Source of the DNA: Chryseobacterium sp.
Lineage (GTDB): Bacteria; Bacteroidota; Bacteroidia; Flavobacteriales; Weeksellaceae
Assembly: GCF_008014695.1 (NCBI RefSeq)
Contig: NZ_VOXE01000003.1
Span: 310,001 to 374,000 of the forward strand
Direction of reading: 5' to 3'
DNA: 64,000 nucleotides
The notes beneath the pieces were generated by a model. It was given only the letters and a program-made list of their open reading frames with translations, made no database searches and was not told the DNA's origin. The first letter of the stretch is position 1. Each line of letters starts with the position of its first letter. Positions 44,695 through 52,739 of the stretch are shown piece after piece. A program made the translations under genes and the position numbers.

Positions 44695-45336
44695 TTGCTA
44701 AGATTTGCGCCTCAAAACGATTGGGTGATCATCATTGTTATCGCCTGTATTTTGCTTTACCTGGCCATGCTTTTTTTTCTGCAGCGGGACTCCAGCATCA
44801 CAGAATTTCTGGTAAAAGATTTTGCCGATTCTTCCAACAGTTTTTTAACTTGGGGCATCACTTCGGTTATTTACTGCGCACTTGTGTCGGTGCTTTTTTC
44901 GCAGTTCATCCCTTTTATTCCTCCTAAAATTGCTGAGGTTCAGGTATTTGGATATGGACTGAATAAATTTGGATTTACATTTTTTGGCGTGGCAGTTTTT
45001 TACCTTCTCAAAGCACTCCTCGGATATATCTATTATGCGAGTGTGGGCAACATCAGGAAATGGAATGTCTTTTATTTTACGGCTACCAAGTTTTATTTCT
45101 GTGTTTCAATGCTGCTCATTTTTCTGTGTTTGGGTCATTATTACTTTATGCCTAACCCTATGGAATTATTAAACAATTATGTATTATTATTCATTATAAT
45201 TCTCATTTTTAAGATAATTTATTATTTCTTCCATAAAAACCATATTCTGCCATACCAATGGTATTATAAAATTTTGTATATTTGCACGCTCCAAATTTTA
45301 CCAGTGCTGGTACTTTGGAAATTATTATTTCTCTAA
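44695..45336 (+). CDS. DUF4271 membrane protein
   Basis: A 213-residue integral membrane protein with about six helices (for example VIIIVIACILLYLAMLFFL, FFGVAVFYLLKALLGYIYY and YFCVSMLLIFLCLGHYYF). A mid-protein segment, GNIRKWNVFYFTATKFYF, and the terminal LPYQWYYKILYICTLQILPVLVLWK are typical of DUF4271. Function unknown. The start codon is TTG, and its position just after the -7 box is inferred. The downstream hemD-like gene follows after 11 bp. Confidence 0.85.
   Translation: MLRFAPQNDWVIIIVIACILLYLAMLFFLQRDSSITEFLVKDFADSSNSFLTWGITSVIYCALVSVLFSQFIPFIPPKIAEVQVFGYGLNKFGFTFFGVAVFYLLKALLGYIYYASVGNIRKWNVFYFTATKFYFCVSMLLIFLCLGHYYFMPNPMELLNNYVLLFIIILIFKIIYYFFHKNHILPYQWYYKILYICTLQILPVLVLWKLLFL
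45277..45284 (+). promoter_or_regulatory. -7 box (TATATTTG) for the second hemD-like gene
   Basis: Exact consensus inside the 3' end of the DUF4271 gene, 63 bp before the ATG at 45348. Confidence 0.5.
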
Positions 45337-45347
45337 TAAAAACAGTG

Positions 45348-46088
45348 ATGAAAATAAAATCTATTCTGGTATCTCAACCGCCTCCCAACGAGTCATCTCC
45401 TTACATGGAAATTGCAAAAAAGGAAAAAATCAAAATAGATTTCAAACCTTTTATTCATGTTGAAGGGGTGGAGGCCAAGGAACTCAGAACGCAGAAAATC
45501 GATCTTGGTCAGTACACCGGAATTATTTTTACCAGTAAAAATGCGGTGGATCATTATTTCCGTCTGGCGGAAGAAATGCGATTCACTGTGCCGGATTCCA
45601 TGCGTTACATCTGTCAGTCTGAAGCAATTGCAAACTACCTGCAGAAACATATTGTTTACAGAAAAAGGAAAATATCATTCGGGGAGAAGACCTTTGCAGA
45701 TCTACTGCCACTTTTTAAAAAATTCCCTACTGAGAAATATCTGCTTCCATCTTCTGACATGCTGAGCCCCGATATTCTTAAAATTCTGGAAACTGCAAAC
45801 ATTGAATGGACGAGAGCGACCATGTACCGTACTGTAAGCAGCGATTTGAGCGGAGTGAATATTAAGGATTATGACATGCTTGTTTTCTTCAGTCCTCAGG
45901 GAATCAGGTCTTTGGGAAAAAACTTCGAAGATTTTGTGCAAAATGACACCAAAATTGCCGTTTTCGGAGCAACTACTGAACAGGCGGCGACAGATGCGGG
46001 TTTACGTGTCGATGTAATGGCGCCGAGTAAAGAAACTCCTTCAATGACGATGGCTATTGAAAAATACATCAGAAATCTGGCGAAATAA
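45348..46088 (+). CDS. Uroporphyrinogen-III synthase-like protein (second HemD homologue)
   Basis: A 246-residue protein with the two-domain HemD pattern: IIFTSKNAVDHYF in the first half, then VFFSPQGIRSLGKNF and AVFGATTEQAA in the second. The site after the first domain crossover, which reads [11 protein letters not shown] in the operon-encoded HemD, is YICQSEAIANYL here, so the usual Gly/Thr pair is missing. Context is DUF4271, not haem genes. It may be a functional isoenzyme or a diverged protein with another role. An upstream open frame (from 45282) overlaps DUF4271; the ATG at 45348 is preferred. Confidence 0.85.
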   Translation: MKIKSILVSQPPPNESSPYMEIAKKEKIKIDFKPFIHVEGVEAKELRTQKIDLGQYTGIIFTSKNAVDHYFRLAEEMRFTVPDSMRYICQSEAIANYLQKHIVYRKRKISFGEKTFADLLPLFKKFPTEKYLLPSSDMLSPDILKILETANIEWTRATMYRTVSSDLSGVNIKDYDMLVFFSPQGIRSLGKNFEDFVQNDTKIAVFGATTEQAATDAGLRVDVMAPSKETPSMTMAIEKYIRNLAK

Positions 46089-46108
46089 TTCGTAAAAACA
46101 CATACATT

Positions 46109-46146
46109 AAACCGTCTTTTCATCTCAGGAAAGCCGGTTTTTTATT
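46109..46146 (+). terminator. Terminator of the DUF4271/hemD-like unit
   Basis: AAACCG (46109-46114) pairs with CGGTTT (46135-46140) with an inner CTTTTC/GAAAG helix, then T6. Confidence 0.65.
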
Positions 46147-46150
46147 TTCT

Positions 46151-46158
46151 TAAATTTG
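46151..46158 (+). promoter_or_regulatory. -7 box (TAAATTTG) for the S9 peptidase
   Basis: Exact consensus, 18 bp before the ATG at 46177; its own TTG could be mistaken for a start codon. Confidence 0.6.
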
Positions 46159-46176
46159 AAATCTCTTATTATACCG

Positions 46177-48222
46177 ATGAATATCCCGAAAGCAAAAAAA
46201 ACCGAAAAAATATTGGAAACCCATGGCGATAAACGGATCGACCATTATTTCTGGATGAACGAAAGAGAAAATCCTGAAGTGATCCAGTATCTTGAAGCCG
46301 AAAATGCTTACTGTGACGCGGTCATGAAAGATACCGAAGAACTGCAGGAAAAACTTTTCCATGAAATGAAAGCCAGATACAAGGAAGACGATGAAAGCCT
46401 GCCCTATTTCTTTAATGGATACTGGTATATTGTGAGGTTCGAGATCGGCAAAGAATATCCCGTTTTCAGCAGAAAATTTCAGAGTCTTGAAAACATCGAG
46501 GAAATCCTTCTGGATGTGAATATTCTGGCTGAAGGCAAAAGTTTTTTCGAAGTCGGCAGTGTGGCCGTGTCACCGGACAATAAAATGATGAGTTTCTCTA
46601 CAGACGAAATCGGAAGAAGAATTTATTCCATTCAGTTTAAAAACCTCGTAACCGGCGAAATTTATCAGGATCATATTCCCAATACAACTGGTAAAGCAGT
46701 CTGGGCAAATGACAACGAGCATGTTTTCTACATCCGTAAAGACGACAGTCTCCGCGCTTTTCAGGTATATATGCATCAGCTCGGAACCGATTCTTCTCAG
46801 GATCTGTTGGTTTTTCACGAAAAAGATGAAACCTTTGATGTGAACGTTTTTAAAACCAAGTCCCTGGAATATATTTTTATCGCAAGTTCGAGCACGATTT
46901 CAGATGAGCACCAGTTCATTCCGGCAAATAATGTAATGGCTCCCTGGAGAATGGTTCAGCCCCGCATCGACGACCTGGAATATGCAGTAGAACACTACCA
47001 AGATGAATTTTATATCATTACCAATGCCGATGATGCCACGAATTTCAAAATTGTAAAAACGAAAGTAGAAAATCCGGGAATGGAGAACTGGGTTGATGTG
47101 ATTTCGCACCGCGAAGAAACTTTATTGGAAGGCTTTGAAATTTTCAACAACTATTTTGTCATTGAGGAAAGAACCGAAGGGCTGCTTTATATCAAGATTA
47201 TTGATAACCATACGGGAGTGTCGCATTATCTTGATTTTTCAGACCCTACATACACCGCGTATATCGGGTTGAATCTGGAATTCGATACTCAAAAACTGCG
47301 TTTTGGTTACACCTCGCTTACAAAACCCAATTCCACGCTGGAATATGACATGAAAGAAAAAACCACTACAGTTCTGAAACAACAGGAGGTCTTGGGTGGC
47401 GGTTTTGTTCAGGAGGATTATGTTTCGGAACGGATCTGGGCTCCGTCACGTGACGGAAAAAACAGAATCCCCATTTCTCTGGTTTACCATAAAAACACCA
47501 ATAAGTCTGCTGAAACCCCACTACTGTTGTACGGTTACGGAAGCTATGGACACACGGTTGATGCGAGTTTCTCGAATGTGCGTCTTTCCATCTTGGATCG
47601 CGGATTCATTTATGCAATCGCACACATCCGCGGCGGCGAATATTTGGGAAGGGAATGGTATGAAGACGGCAAAATGCTGAATAAGAAAAATACTTTTTAT
47701 GATTTTATTGATGCCGGAAAATATTTAATTTCTGAAAATTATACTTCCGAAAAGCATCTTTATGCGATGGGCGGTTCCGCAGGCGGACTTTTACTCGGCG
47801 CGGTCATCAATGAAGAGCCGGGACTTTTCAACGGAATTGTGGCGCAGGTTCCTTTTGTAGATGTGGTCACAACGATGCTTGACGAAACCATTCCTCTAAC
47901 AACAGGAGAATTCGACGAGTGGGGAAACCCGAAAAACAAAAAATACTATGATTATATGAAATCATACTCTCCGTACGACAATATAACCGCTAAGAATTAT
48001 CCGCATATGCTGATTACAACAGGTTTGCACGATTCTCAGGTACAGTATTGGGAACCTGCAAAATGGACGGCAAAACTCCGCGAACTGAAAACCGACTCCA
48101 ATATCCTCGTTTTTAAAACCGATATGAGTTCAGGGCATGGCGGTGCTTCGGGAAGATTCGAAAGTCTGAAAGAAGACGCGTTGGAATATGCCTTTTTATT
48201 AAAACTAGAAGAAAAAATTTAA
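46177..48222 (+). CDS. S9 family prolyl oligopeptidase, oligopeptidase B-like
   Basis: A 681-residue serine peptidase with an N-terminal beta-propeller (about 70-400) and a C-terminal alpha/beta-hydrolase domain. The catalytic Ser is in GGSAGG (Ser534), the Asp region in TGLHDSQVQYWEP and the His in SGHGGASGR (His654). The N-terminus (KAKKTEKILETHGDKRIDHYFWMNER) and length fit oligopeptidase B, which cuts short peptides after Arg or Lys. No signal peptide is seen, so it should be cytoplasmic. The start is the ATG after the -7 box. Confidence 0.93.
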   Translation: MNIPKAKKTEKILETHGDKRIDHYFWMNERENPEVIQYLEAENAYCDAVMKDTEELQEKLFHEMKARYKEDDESLPYFFNGYWYIVRFEIGKEYPVFSRKFQSLENIEEILLDVNILAEGKSFFEVGSVAVSPDNKMMSFSTDEIGRRIYSIQFKNLVTGEIYQDHIPNTTGKAVWANDNEHVFYIRKDDSLRAFQVYMHQLGTDSSQDLLVFHEKDETFDVNVFKTKSLEYIFIASSSTISDEHQFIPANNVMAPWRMVQPRIDDLEYAVEHYQDEFYIITNADDATNFKIVKTKVENPGMENWVDVISHREETLLEGFEIFNNYFVIEERTEGLLYIKIIDNHTGVSHYLDFSDPTYTAYIGLNLEFDTQKLRFGYTSLTKPNSTLEYDMKEKTTTVLKQQEVLGGGFVQEDYVSERIWAPSRDGKNRIPISLVYHKNTNKSAETPLLLYGYGSYGHTVDASFSNVRLSILDRGFIYAIAHIRGGEYLGREWYEDGKMLNKKNTFYDFIDAGKYLISENYTSEKHLYAMGGSAGGLLLGAVINEEPGLFNGIVAQVPFVDVVTTMLDETIPLTTGEFDEWGNPKNKKYYDYMKSYSPYDNITAKNYPHMLITTGLHDSQVQYWEPAKWTAKLRELKTDSNILVFKTDMSSGHGGASGRFESLKEDALEYAFLLKLEEKI

Positions 48223-48575
48223 TGGAAAATATTACAGAAGGGGAACTTTGGGGCAAAGTGGAAGAGTTTTTTGTCAAAAACTTTGATACTGAGAAAAATC
48301 CACAGATGGACACGATTTTATTCCTGATCGGCGTACAGGAGCTGGGCAGCGGTCAGCAGAAATATACGAAAGATGACAAGCTCAATATTCTGCACATTGC
48401 GGTCTGCAGGCTTTTGGAACCTTTCGGTTATTACAAGTTTTCACATTATGATGATGACGGGTATCCGCATTTCGACGAAGTGGAAAAACTGCCCGATCTA
48501 AAGCCGAATGAGCAGCAGATCCTGATGAAAAAGGCCATCATTCAGTATTTTTTGGATGAAGAATTATTCGCTTAA
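48222..48575 (+). CDS. Conserved hypothetical protein (117 aa)
   Basis: A soluble, acidic 117-residue protein without signal peptide or membrane helix. It contains FLIGVQELGSGQQKYTKDDKLNILHIAVCRLL and FGYYKFSHYDDDGYPHFDEV, which look well conserved, but I do not know a named family. Its ATG shares one base with the TAA of the S9 peptidase (TAATG), implying translational coupling and one transcript. A terminator follows directly. Confidence 0.78.
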   Translation: MENITEGELWGKVEEFFVKNFDTEKNPQMDTILFLIGVQELGSGQQKYTKDDKLNILHIAVCRLLEPFGYYKFSHYDDDGYPHFDEVEKLPDLKPNEQQILMKKAIIQYFLDEELFA

Positions 48576-48581
48576 ATAAAG

Positions 48582-48608
48582 AAGACTGATTTCAAATCAG
48601 TCTTTTTT
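48582..48608. terminator. Bidirectional terminator after the 117-aa gene, overlapping the SRPBCC stop
   Basis: 11-bp perfect stem AAGACTGATTT / AAATCAGTCTT around one base, then T6. It serves the rightward gene; the leftward SRPBCC gene ends inside it. Confidence 0.8.
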
Positions 48609-49091
48609 GCTTAAAATATCTTCCAGTTGGTTCAGCGCCGCGGTGAAACCTTCTTCAAAGCCCATTTCCATAAGTTGATTCAGGTCTTCGGCGGAGTTAA
48701 AATGAATGTTGACGGTGAGTTTTGTGCCTTCTTCAACACCGGTAAAACCGAAAAGCCATTTTACGCTAGGCAGTTCGCTGTTCATTTGCCCGTTTTCATC
48801 GGTAAAAAAGTCAGTCCAGTCAAAACTTCTGTGGAATGTAATTTCGTGGTAGTTGGCACCGGCAAAATGTTTCTCGTTTTGAGGACCAATCATGGCATAA
48901 TTCCAGCTACCGCCTTCACGGAAATCCATGTTTAGGGTTTCGCATTTCCAGGGTTCTGGAGCCCACCATTGGTCAAGCAATTCTGCTTTTGTAAAATGTT
49001 CCCAGACATCAGAAACATCTACAGAAAAAACCTTCATCACAAAAACACTGTACGCATCGAAATCTTTATTAAAGACAATCCTTGTATTCAT
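48597..49091 (-). CDS. SRPBCC family protein (AHSA1-like)
   Basis: A 164-residue START-like protein of the Aha1-C-terminal (activator of Hsp90 ATPase-like) group. Typical features are VSDVWEHFTKAELLDQWWAPEPW near the N-terminus, FREGGSWNYAM, and a last long helix (GFEEGFTAALNQLEDIL). These domains bind hydrophobic ligands; a specific role is unknown. The frame is open to 49184, but the ATG at 49091 follows a -7 box and gives the family N-terminus. Confidence 0.9.
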   Translation of the reverse strand: MNTRIVFNKDFDAYSVFVMKVFSVDVSDVWEHFTKAELLDQWWAPEPWKCETLNMDFREGGSWNYAMIGPQNEKHFAGANYHEITFHRSFDWTDFFTDENGQMNSELPSVKWLFGFTGVEEGTKLTVNIHFNSAEDLNQLMEMGFEEGFTAALNQLEDILSKKD

Positions 49092-49106
49092 AACCGCTAT
49101 TTTAAA

Positions 49107-49114
49107 CAAATTTA
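49107..49114 (-). promoter_or_regulatory. -7 box (TAAATTTG on minus strand) for the SRPBCC gene
   Basis: CAAATTTA on the plus strand, 15 bp from the ATG. Confidence 0.6.
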
Positions 49115-49268
49115 ATGGAATTATTTTGATGGAAGAAAGGTAGTGGAAAAATATATAATCTGTTAAAACGAGTTTTTTTAACAAATAGGAGATAACAATT
49201 TCATTTTTTTATTGTTATAATAGTCTTAAAATGATTAATTTTAACATTTCAAAACGAAAACTCAGATA

Positions 49269-50816
49269 ATGAATAATAAATTTATTCCGATAATATCAGT
49301 ATTGATGACGATTTCCATGATGGTTTTCGTCACGTTACAGTTGTATTGGATTAAAGAACTTTACAGTGCACTCGATCAGGATTTTTCAAACAAGGTGTAT
49401 GCTGCTTTGGAAACTTCCACAAAAAAGGTTGGAGATTTGGAGATCGATAAATATTATGCGAAATACAATAATATTGACAAAACCATAAAAGAAAACAGCA
49501 GCCAGCCGTCATTAACCGTTATTTCTCAGGTCGAGGATTCCGCTTCTAAAAGACAGATTACTTATTCCAAAAGCATTATCGAGAAAAAAGACATCCCTAT
49601 TTCCAAAACAGGCGACAGTTTGAAGCTGACCAATATGTATACGGATGAAGCTCTGATTAAAATTAAAAAAAACGCAAACACTCCGGAAGCTTTAACCTCT
49701 GAACTGAGCCAGTCTATTGATAACGGCGAATTTAATTCGCGGTCTTTTGTACAGCTCGTAGGCGAAAATATTCCCATTGCAAAAAGAGTTGACCGTAGAA
49801 TTTTGGATTCTGTTCTAACAAAGGAGCTGAAAATGAAAGGCTTGAGCACGAAATTCGGTTTTGCGGTGCTCGACAGAAACAATAAGCCTACAAAAATTGT
49901 CAACGGAGTTTATCTAGACCAGAAAGACAAATCGAATTACACCTATCCACTTTTTACCGACAGAGATGACCGCACTCTGTATTCGCTTGCACTCGTTTTC
50001 CCGAGAAAGGATTCACTGCTGGCGAAAAACAACCTTCCGATGCTTTTGGGAACATTCATGTCTTTGCTCACCATTTTAGGAATTTATATTATCTCCATCA
50101 ATTATATGATGCGGCAGAAAAAAATTGCCGAAGTGAAGACGGATTTCATCAACAACATGTCGCATGAATTCAAGACTCCGCTTGCCACCATTTCTGTAGC
50201 CACCGATTCTCTAGCGAACGATAAAATTGCGACCAATCCCGAGAAAGTGAAGTATTATTCGCACCTCATCAAACAGGAGAATCAGCGCATGAAAAAACAG
50301 GTCGAGAACGTCCTGAACATGTCTAAACTAGAAAGGAATGAAGTGAAATTATTCCTGAAAGAAACCAATGTCCGTGAACTGATCAAAGGAATAACTGAAT
50401 CTTTTATTCTCATTGTCGCACAGCGGAACGGAAAACTGATCCAGAATTTTACGGCTGAAGAATATATTTTTAAGATTGATGAATTCCATATCGCTAATGC
50501 ACTCGTGAATCTGCTGGATAATGCCAATAAATACTCGCCAGATGCGCCTGAAATTACAATTACCACCAGAAACGAAGGCAATTTTTACGTGCTGGAAATT
50601 GCGGATAAAGGAATGGGAATGGAAACAGACAACAAACTGAAGATTTTTGAAAAATTCTTCCGCGAAGAAACCGGAAATATCCACAATGTCAAAGGGCAGG
50701 GCCTCGGTCTGTCTTATGTGAAAAAGATCATCGAACTTCACAAAGGCCAGGTCATCGTTGAATCCCATAAAGGAAAGGGAAGCACTTTCACGCTGAAAAT
50801 CCCGATGATTCATTAA
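49269..50816 (+). CDS. Sensor histidine kinase
   Basis: A 515-residue inner-membrane kinase with one helix at the N-terminus (FIPIISVLMTISMMVFVTLQL), a periplasmic sensor region of about 225 residues with no recognised domain, a second helix (about 260-282), then HisKA with the phospho-acceptor His299 in NNMSHEFKTPLA and HATPase_c with N-box LVNLLDNANKYSPDA, G1 DKGMGM and G2 GQGLGLSYVK. It precedes the response regulator by 66 bp, and metal-handling genes follow. The ligand is unknown. Confidence 0.95.
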   Translation: MNNKFIPIISVLMTISMMVFVTLQLYWIKELYSALDQDFSNKVYAALETSTKKVGDLEIDKYYAKYNNIDKTIKENSSQPSLTVISQVEDSASKRQITYSKSIIEKKDIPISKTGDSLKLTNMYTDEALIKIKKNANTPEALTSELSQSIDNGEFNSRSFVQLVGENIPIAKRVDRRILDSVLTKELKMKGLSTKFGFAVLDRNNKPTKIVNGVYLDQKDKSNYTYPLFTDRDDRTLYSLALVFPRKDSLLAKNNLPMLLGTFMSLLTILGIYIISINYMMRQKKIAEVKTDFINNMSHEFKTPLATISVATDSLANDKIATNPEKVKYYSHLIKQENQRMKKQVENVLNMSKLERNEVKLFLKETNVRELIKGITESFILIVAQRNGKLIQNFTAEEYIFKIDEFHIANALVNLLDNANKYSPDAPEITITTRNEGNFYVLEIADKGMGMETDNKLKIFEKFFREETGNIHNVKGQGLGLSYVKKIIELHKGQVIVESHKGKGSTFTLKIPMIH

Positions 50817-50882
50817 AATTATTTATAAAATAGAAGATCTGAAGATCTTTTTAGTCCAATAAAATCTACAAAAACCAATATT

Positions 50883-51569
50883 ATGAGCAACAGAATCTTA
50901 TTAGTAGAAGATGACCAAAGTTTCGGCGCAGTGCTTAAAGATTATTTATCCATCAATAATTTTGAAGTGACTTTGGCAACAGACGGAGAACAGGGTCTGA
51001 AAGAATTCACGGAAAATGAATTCGACATCTGTATTTTTGATGTGATGATGCCAAAAAAAGACGGATTTTCCCTTGCGGAAGATGTGAAGAAAATCGACAA
51101 AAACACACCGATTATATTTCTGACCGCACGGAATATGAGAGAAGATATCCTTAAAGGCTATCAGCTGGGTGCAGATGATTATATCACCAAGCCTTTTGAT
51201 ACTGAACTTTTGCTCTACAAAATAAAGGCAATCCTCCAGAGAAGCACTTCGGTGGAAGATGAGGATCAGGAGCAGTTCAAGATCAGCAATATTTTCTTTG
51301 ATTCGATGTTGAGACAGCTCAGAGTCAATGATAATGAATACAAGCTTTCGCCAAAAGAAAATGAACTGCTGAAATTGCTTTGTCAGCACCGCAATGATTT
51401 TATGCCGAGGGACCTGGCTTTGAGAAAAATCTGGAAAAAAGAAAATTATTTCACCGCTAGAAGTATGGACGTGTATATCGCAAAACTCCGTAAGCTGTTG
51501 AGAGAAGATGACGGCCTTGAAATCATCAATGTTCATGGTGAAGGATTCAGACTGTTGGTGAAAAACTAA
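50883..51569 (+). CDS. OmpR-family response regulator
   Basis: A 228-residue regulator with a receiver domain (acidic pair ED at 9-10, phospho-acceptor Asp53 in IFDVMMPKKDG, and TARN and KPFD downstream) and a C-terminal winged-helix DNA-binding domain (LSPKENELLKLLCQHRNDFMPRDLALRKIW, then TARSMDVYIAKLRKLL). It pairs with the kinase just upstream. Candidate targets are the three metal-handling genes that follow on the same strand, but no binding site could be established. Confidence 0.95.
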   Translation: MSNRILLVEDDQSFGAVLKDYLSINNFEVTLATDGEQGLKEFTENEFDICIFDVMMPKKDGFSLAEDVKKIDKNTPIIFLTARNMREDILKGYQLGADDYITKPFDTELLLYKIKAILQRSTSVEDEDQEQFKISNIFFDSMLRQLRVNDNEYKLSPKENELLKLLCQHRNDFMPRDLALRKIWKKENYFTARSMDVYIAKLRKLLREDDGLEIINVHGEGFRLLVKN

Positions 51570-51615
51570 AAAAGTCTACACCCTGACGAGTCAAACCAAA
51601 GTCAAAAGTTTTTAC

Positions 51616-51623
51616 TAATTTTG
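51616..51623 (+). promoter_or_regulatory. -7 box (TAATTTTG) for the triple-repeat lipoprotein
   Basis: Exact consensus, 16 bp before the ATG at 51640. Confidence 0.6.
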
Positions 51624-51639
51624 ACTTTAAAGAATAAAA

Positions 51640-52275
51640 ATGAAAAATATATTTCCAGTAATCGCTTTAAGTTTTTTGGCTTTTTCCTGCTCAAAAGAAC
51701 AGAAAGCAGACAAAATAGCTGAAAGCAAAACCGCAACCACTGTTAACAATGGTTCAACAAATGCCGGAACAGACGCAGCAACTGTGGCCTTGAATCCTGA
51801 ACACGGAAAACCCGGTCATCGCTGCGATATTGCTGTAGGGGCTCCGCTGAATTCTGCGCCAGCGGAGAAGGTTTCAGCAACCAACCAAAGTGCATTTTCA
51901 GGTTTCGACACCAATCCGATTAAAAATTCGGCACCGGTTCAGTCCTCCTCACCGGTTTCAGGTCAGGCGGTTAAAATAGCACCCCAATCTCAGCCCGTAA
52001 AAGCTGATCCTGCAGCTTATGCAGTAAAACCACAACAGAAAACTGCACCGGGAATGAATCCCCCACACGGCGAACCTAACCACCGCTGCGATATTGCAGT
52101 TGGAGCTCCATTGAGTTCCCCGAAAGCGCAAACTCCTGTAGCAGCTCCGCAACCAGTGCCGACAGCAGTTCCGGATCAAAACGCGCTTGCTAGCGGCGAA
52201 AAACCGGCAACAAATCCAGCTCATGGTGCACCTTATCACCGTTGCGATCTGCAGGTAGGGGCTCCGCTTCCATAG
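51640..52275 (+). CDS. Lipoprotein with three HGxPxHRCD repeats (putative metal binder)
   Basis: A 211-residue protein with lipobox LAFSC (Cys17). The mature chain is Ala/Pro/Ser/Gln-rich and probably disordered, with three copies of NPxHGxPxHRCD(I/L)xVGAPL at about residues 52-70, 144-162 and 191-209. Each copy carries two His and the only Cys of the mature chain besides the lipidated one. Such His/Cys units could bind a soft metal. The motif occurs as single copies in other Flavobacteria proteins as far as I recall; no function is known. It lies between a two-component system and a metal-domain TonB receptor. Confidence 0.82.
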   Translation: MKNIFPVIALSFLAFSCSKEQKADKIAESKTATTVNNGSTNAGTDAATVALNPEHGKPGHRCDIAVGAPLNSAPAEKVSATNQSAFSGFDTNPIKNSAPVQSSSPVSGQAVKIAPQSQPVKADPAAYAVKPQQKTAPGMNPPHGEPNHRCDIAVGAPLSSPKAQTPVAAPQPVPTAVPDQNALASGEKPATNPAHGAPYHRCDLQVGAPLP

Positions 52276-52281
52276 TATTTA

Positions 52282-52297
52282 TATTTTTGTAAATTTG
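52282..52297 (+). promoter_or_regulatory. Two adjacent -7 boxes (TATTTTTG, TAAATTTG) before the HYC_CC_PP gene
   Basis: 52282-52289 and 52290-52297 both match TAnnTTTG exactly and touch each other; the second ends 8 bp before the ATG. Confidence 0.55.
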
Positions 52298-52305
52298 CAG
52301 CGTAA

Positions 52306-52674
52306 ATGGCAAAGAGATTTCAGATACTGTTATTGATTTTGTGTTTGGGAATATTTATTATTCCCAAACAGAATTTCTCTGCGCAGTCTCCGGATACTTC
52401 CTGCTGCAAAAAAGAATCTGCCACCAAAGACTGCTGTAAGACTGAAAAGCACAGTAAAGAACCGTGTCATAAAAGCGAAAAGTCATCATGTGAGGGGAAT
52501 TGCACAAAATGCCATATGTGTTCCACCTCATTCGTATTCTTTGGGGTCAGTCCTTCAGACAAAAAATCTGATGTGATGAAATTAATTTCATCCACAAAAG
52601 AAAAATTCACTTACCTGACTCCCGAGTTTTCCGCTGCCAATACTAAAATCTGGCAGCCTCCCAAAATAGGTTAA
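52306..52674 (+). CDS. HYC_CC_PP family Cys-rich protein
   Basis: A 122-residue exported protein: signal peptide to about residue 26 (ending NFSAQ), then a Cys/Lys-rich region with 12 Cys, including SCCKKES, DCCKTEKH and GNCTKCHMCSTSFVFFG. The C-terminus carries the family-typical aromatic-then-PP ending (WQPPKIG). The family is found in Bacteroidota close to TonB-dependent receptors and other metal genes. A periplasmic copper- or heavy-metal-binding role is likely but not proven. It starts 30 bp after the triple-repeat lipoprotein. Confidence 0.82.
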   Translation: MAKRFQILLLILCLGIFIIPKQNFSAQSPDTSCCKKESATKDCCKTEKHSKEPCHKSEKSSCEGNCTKCHMCSTSFVFFGVSPSDKKSDVMKLISSTKEKFTYLTPEFSAANTKIWQPPKIG

Positions 52675-52688
52675 TTGATTGATGTACA

Positions 52689-52710
52689 GCTGAAAGAATG
52701 TTCTTTCAGC
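52689..52710. repeat. Perfect inverted repeat upstream of the HMA-TonB receptor
   Basis: GCTGAAAGAA (52689-52698) and TTCTTTCAGC (52701-52710) flank TG. No T tract follows, so an operator or a leader stem-loop is more likely than a terminator. It lies 29 bp before the receptor ATG. Confidence 0.5.
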
Positions 52711-52739
52711 CCAATATTTAATTTAATTAACTTACTCTA

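Noticed and set aside
46156..46176. TTG start for the S9 peptidase
   Set aside because: This TTG is part of the -7 box itself, so it cannot be in the transcript.
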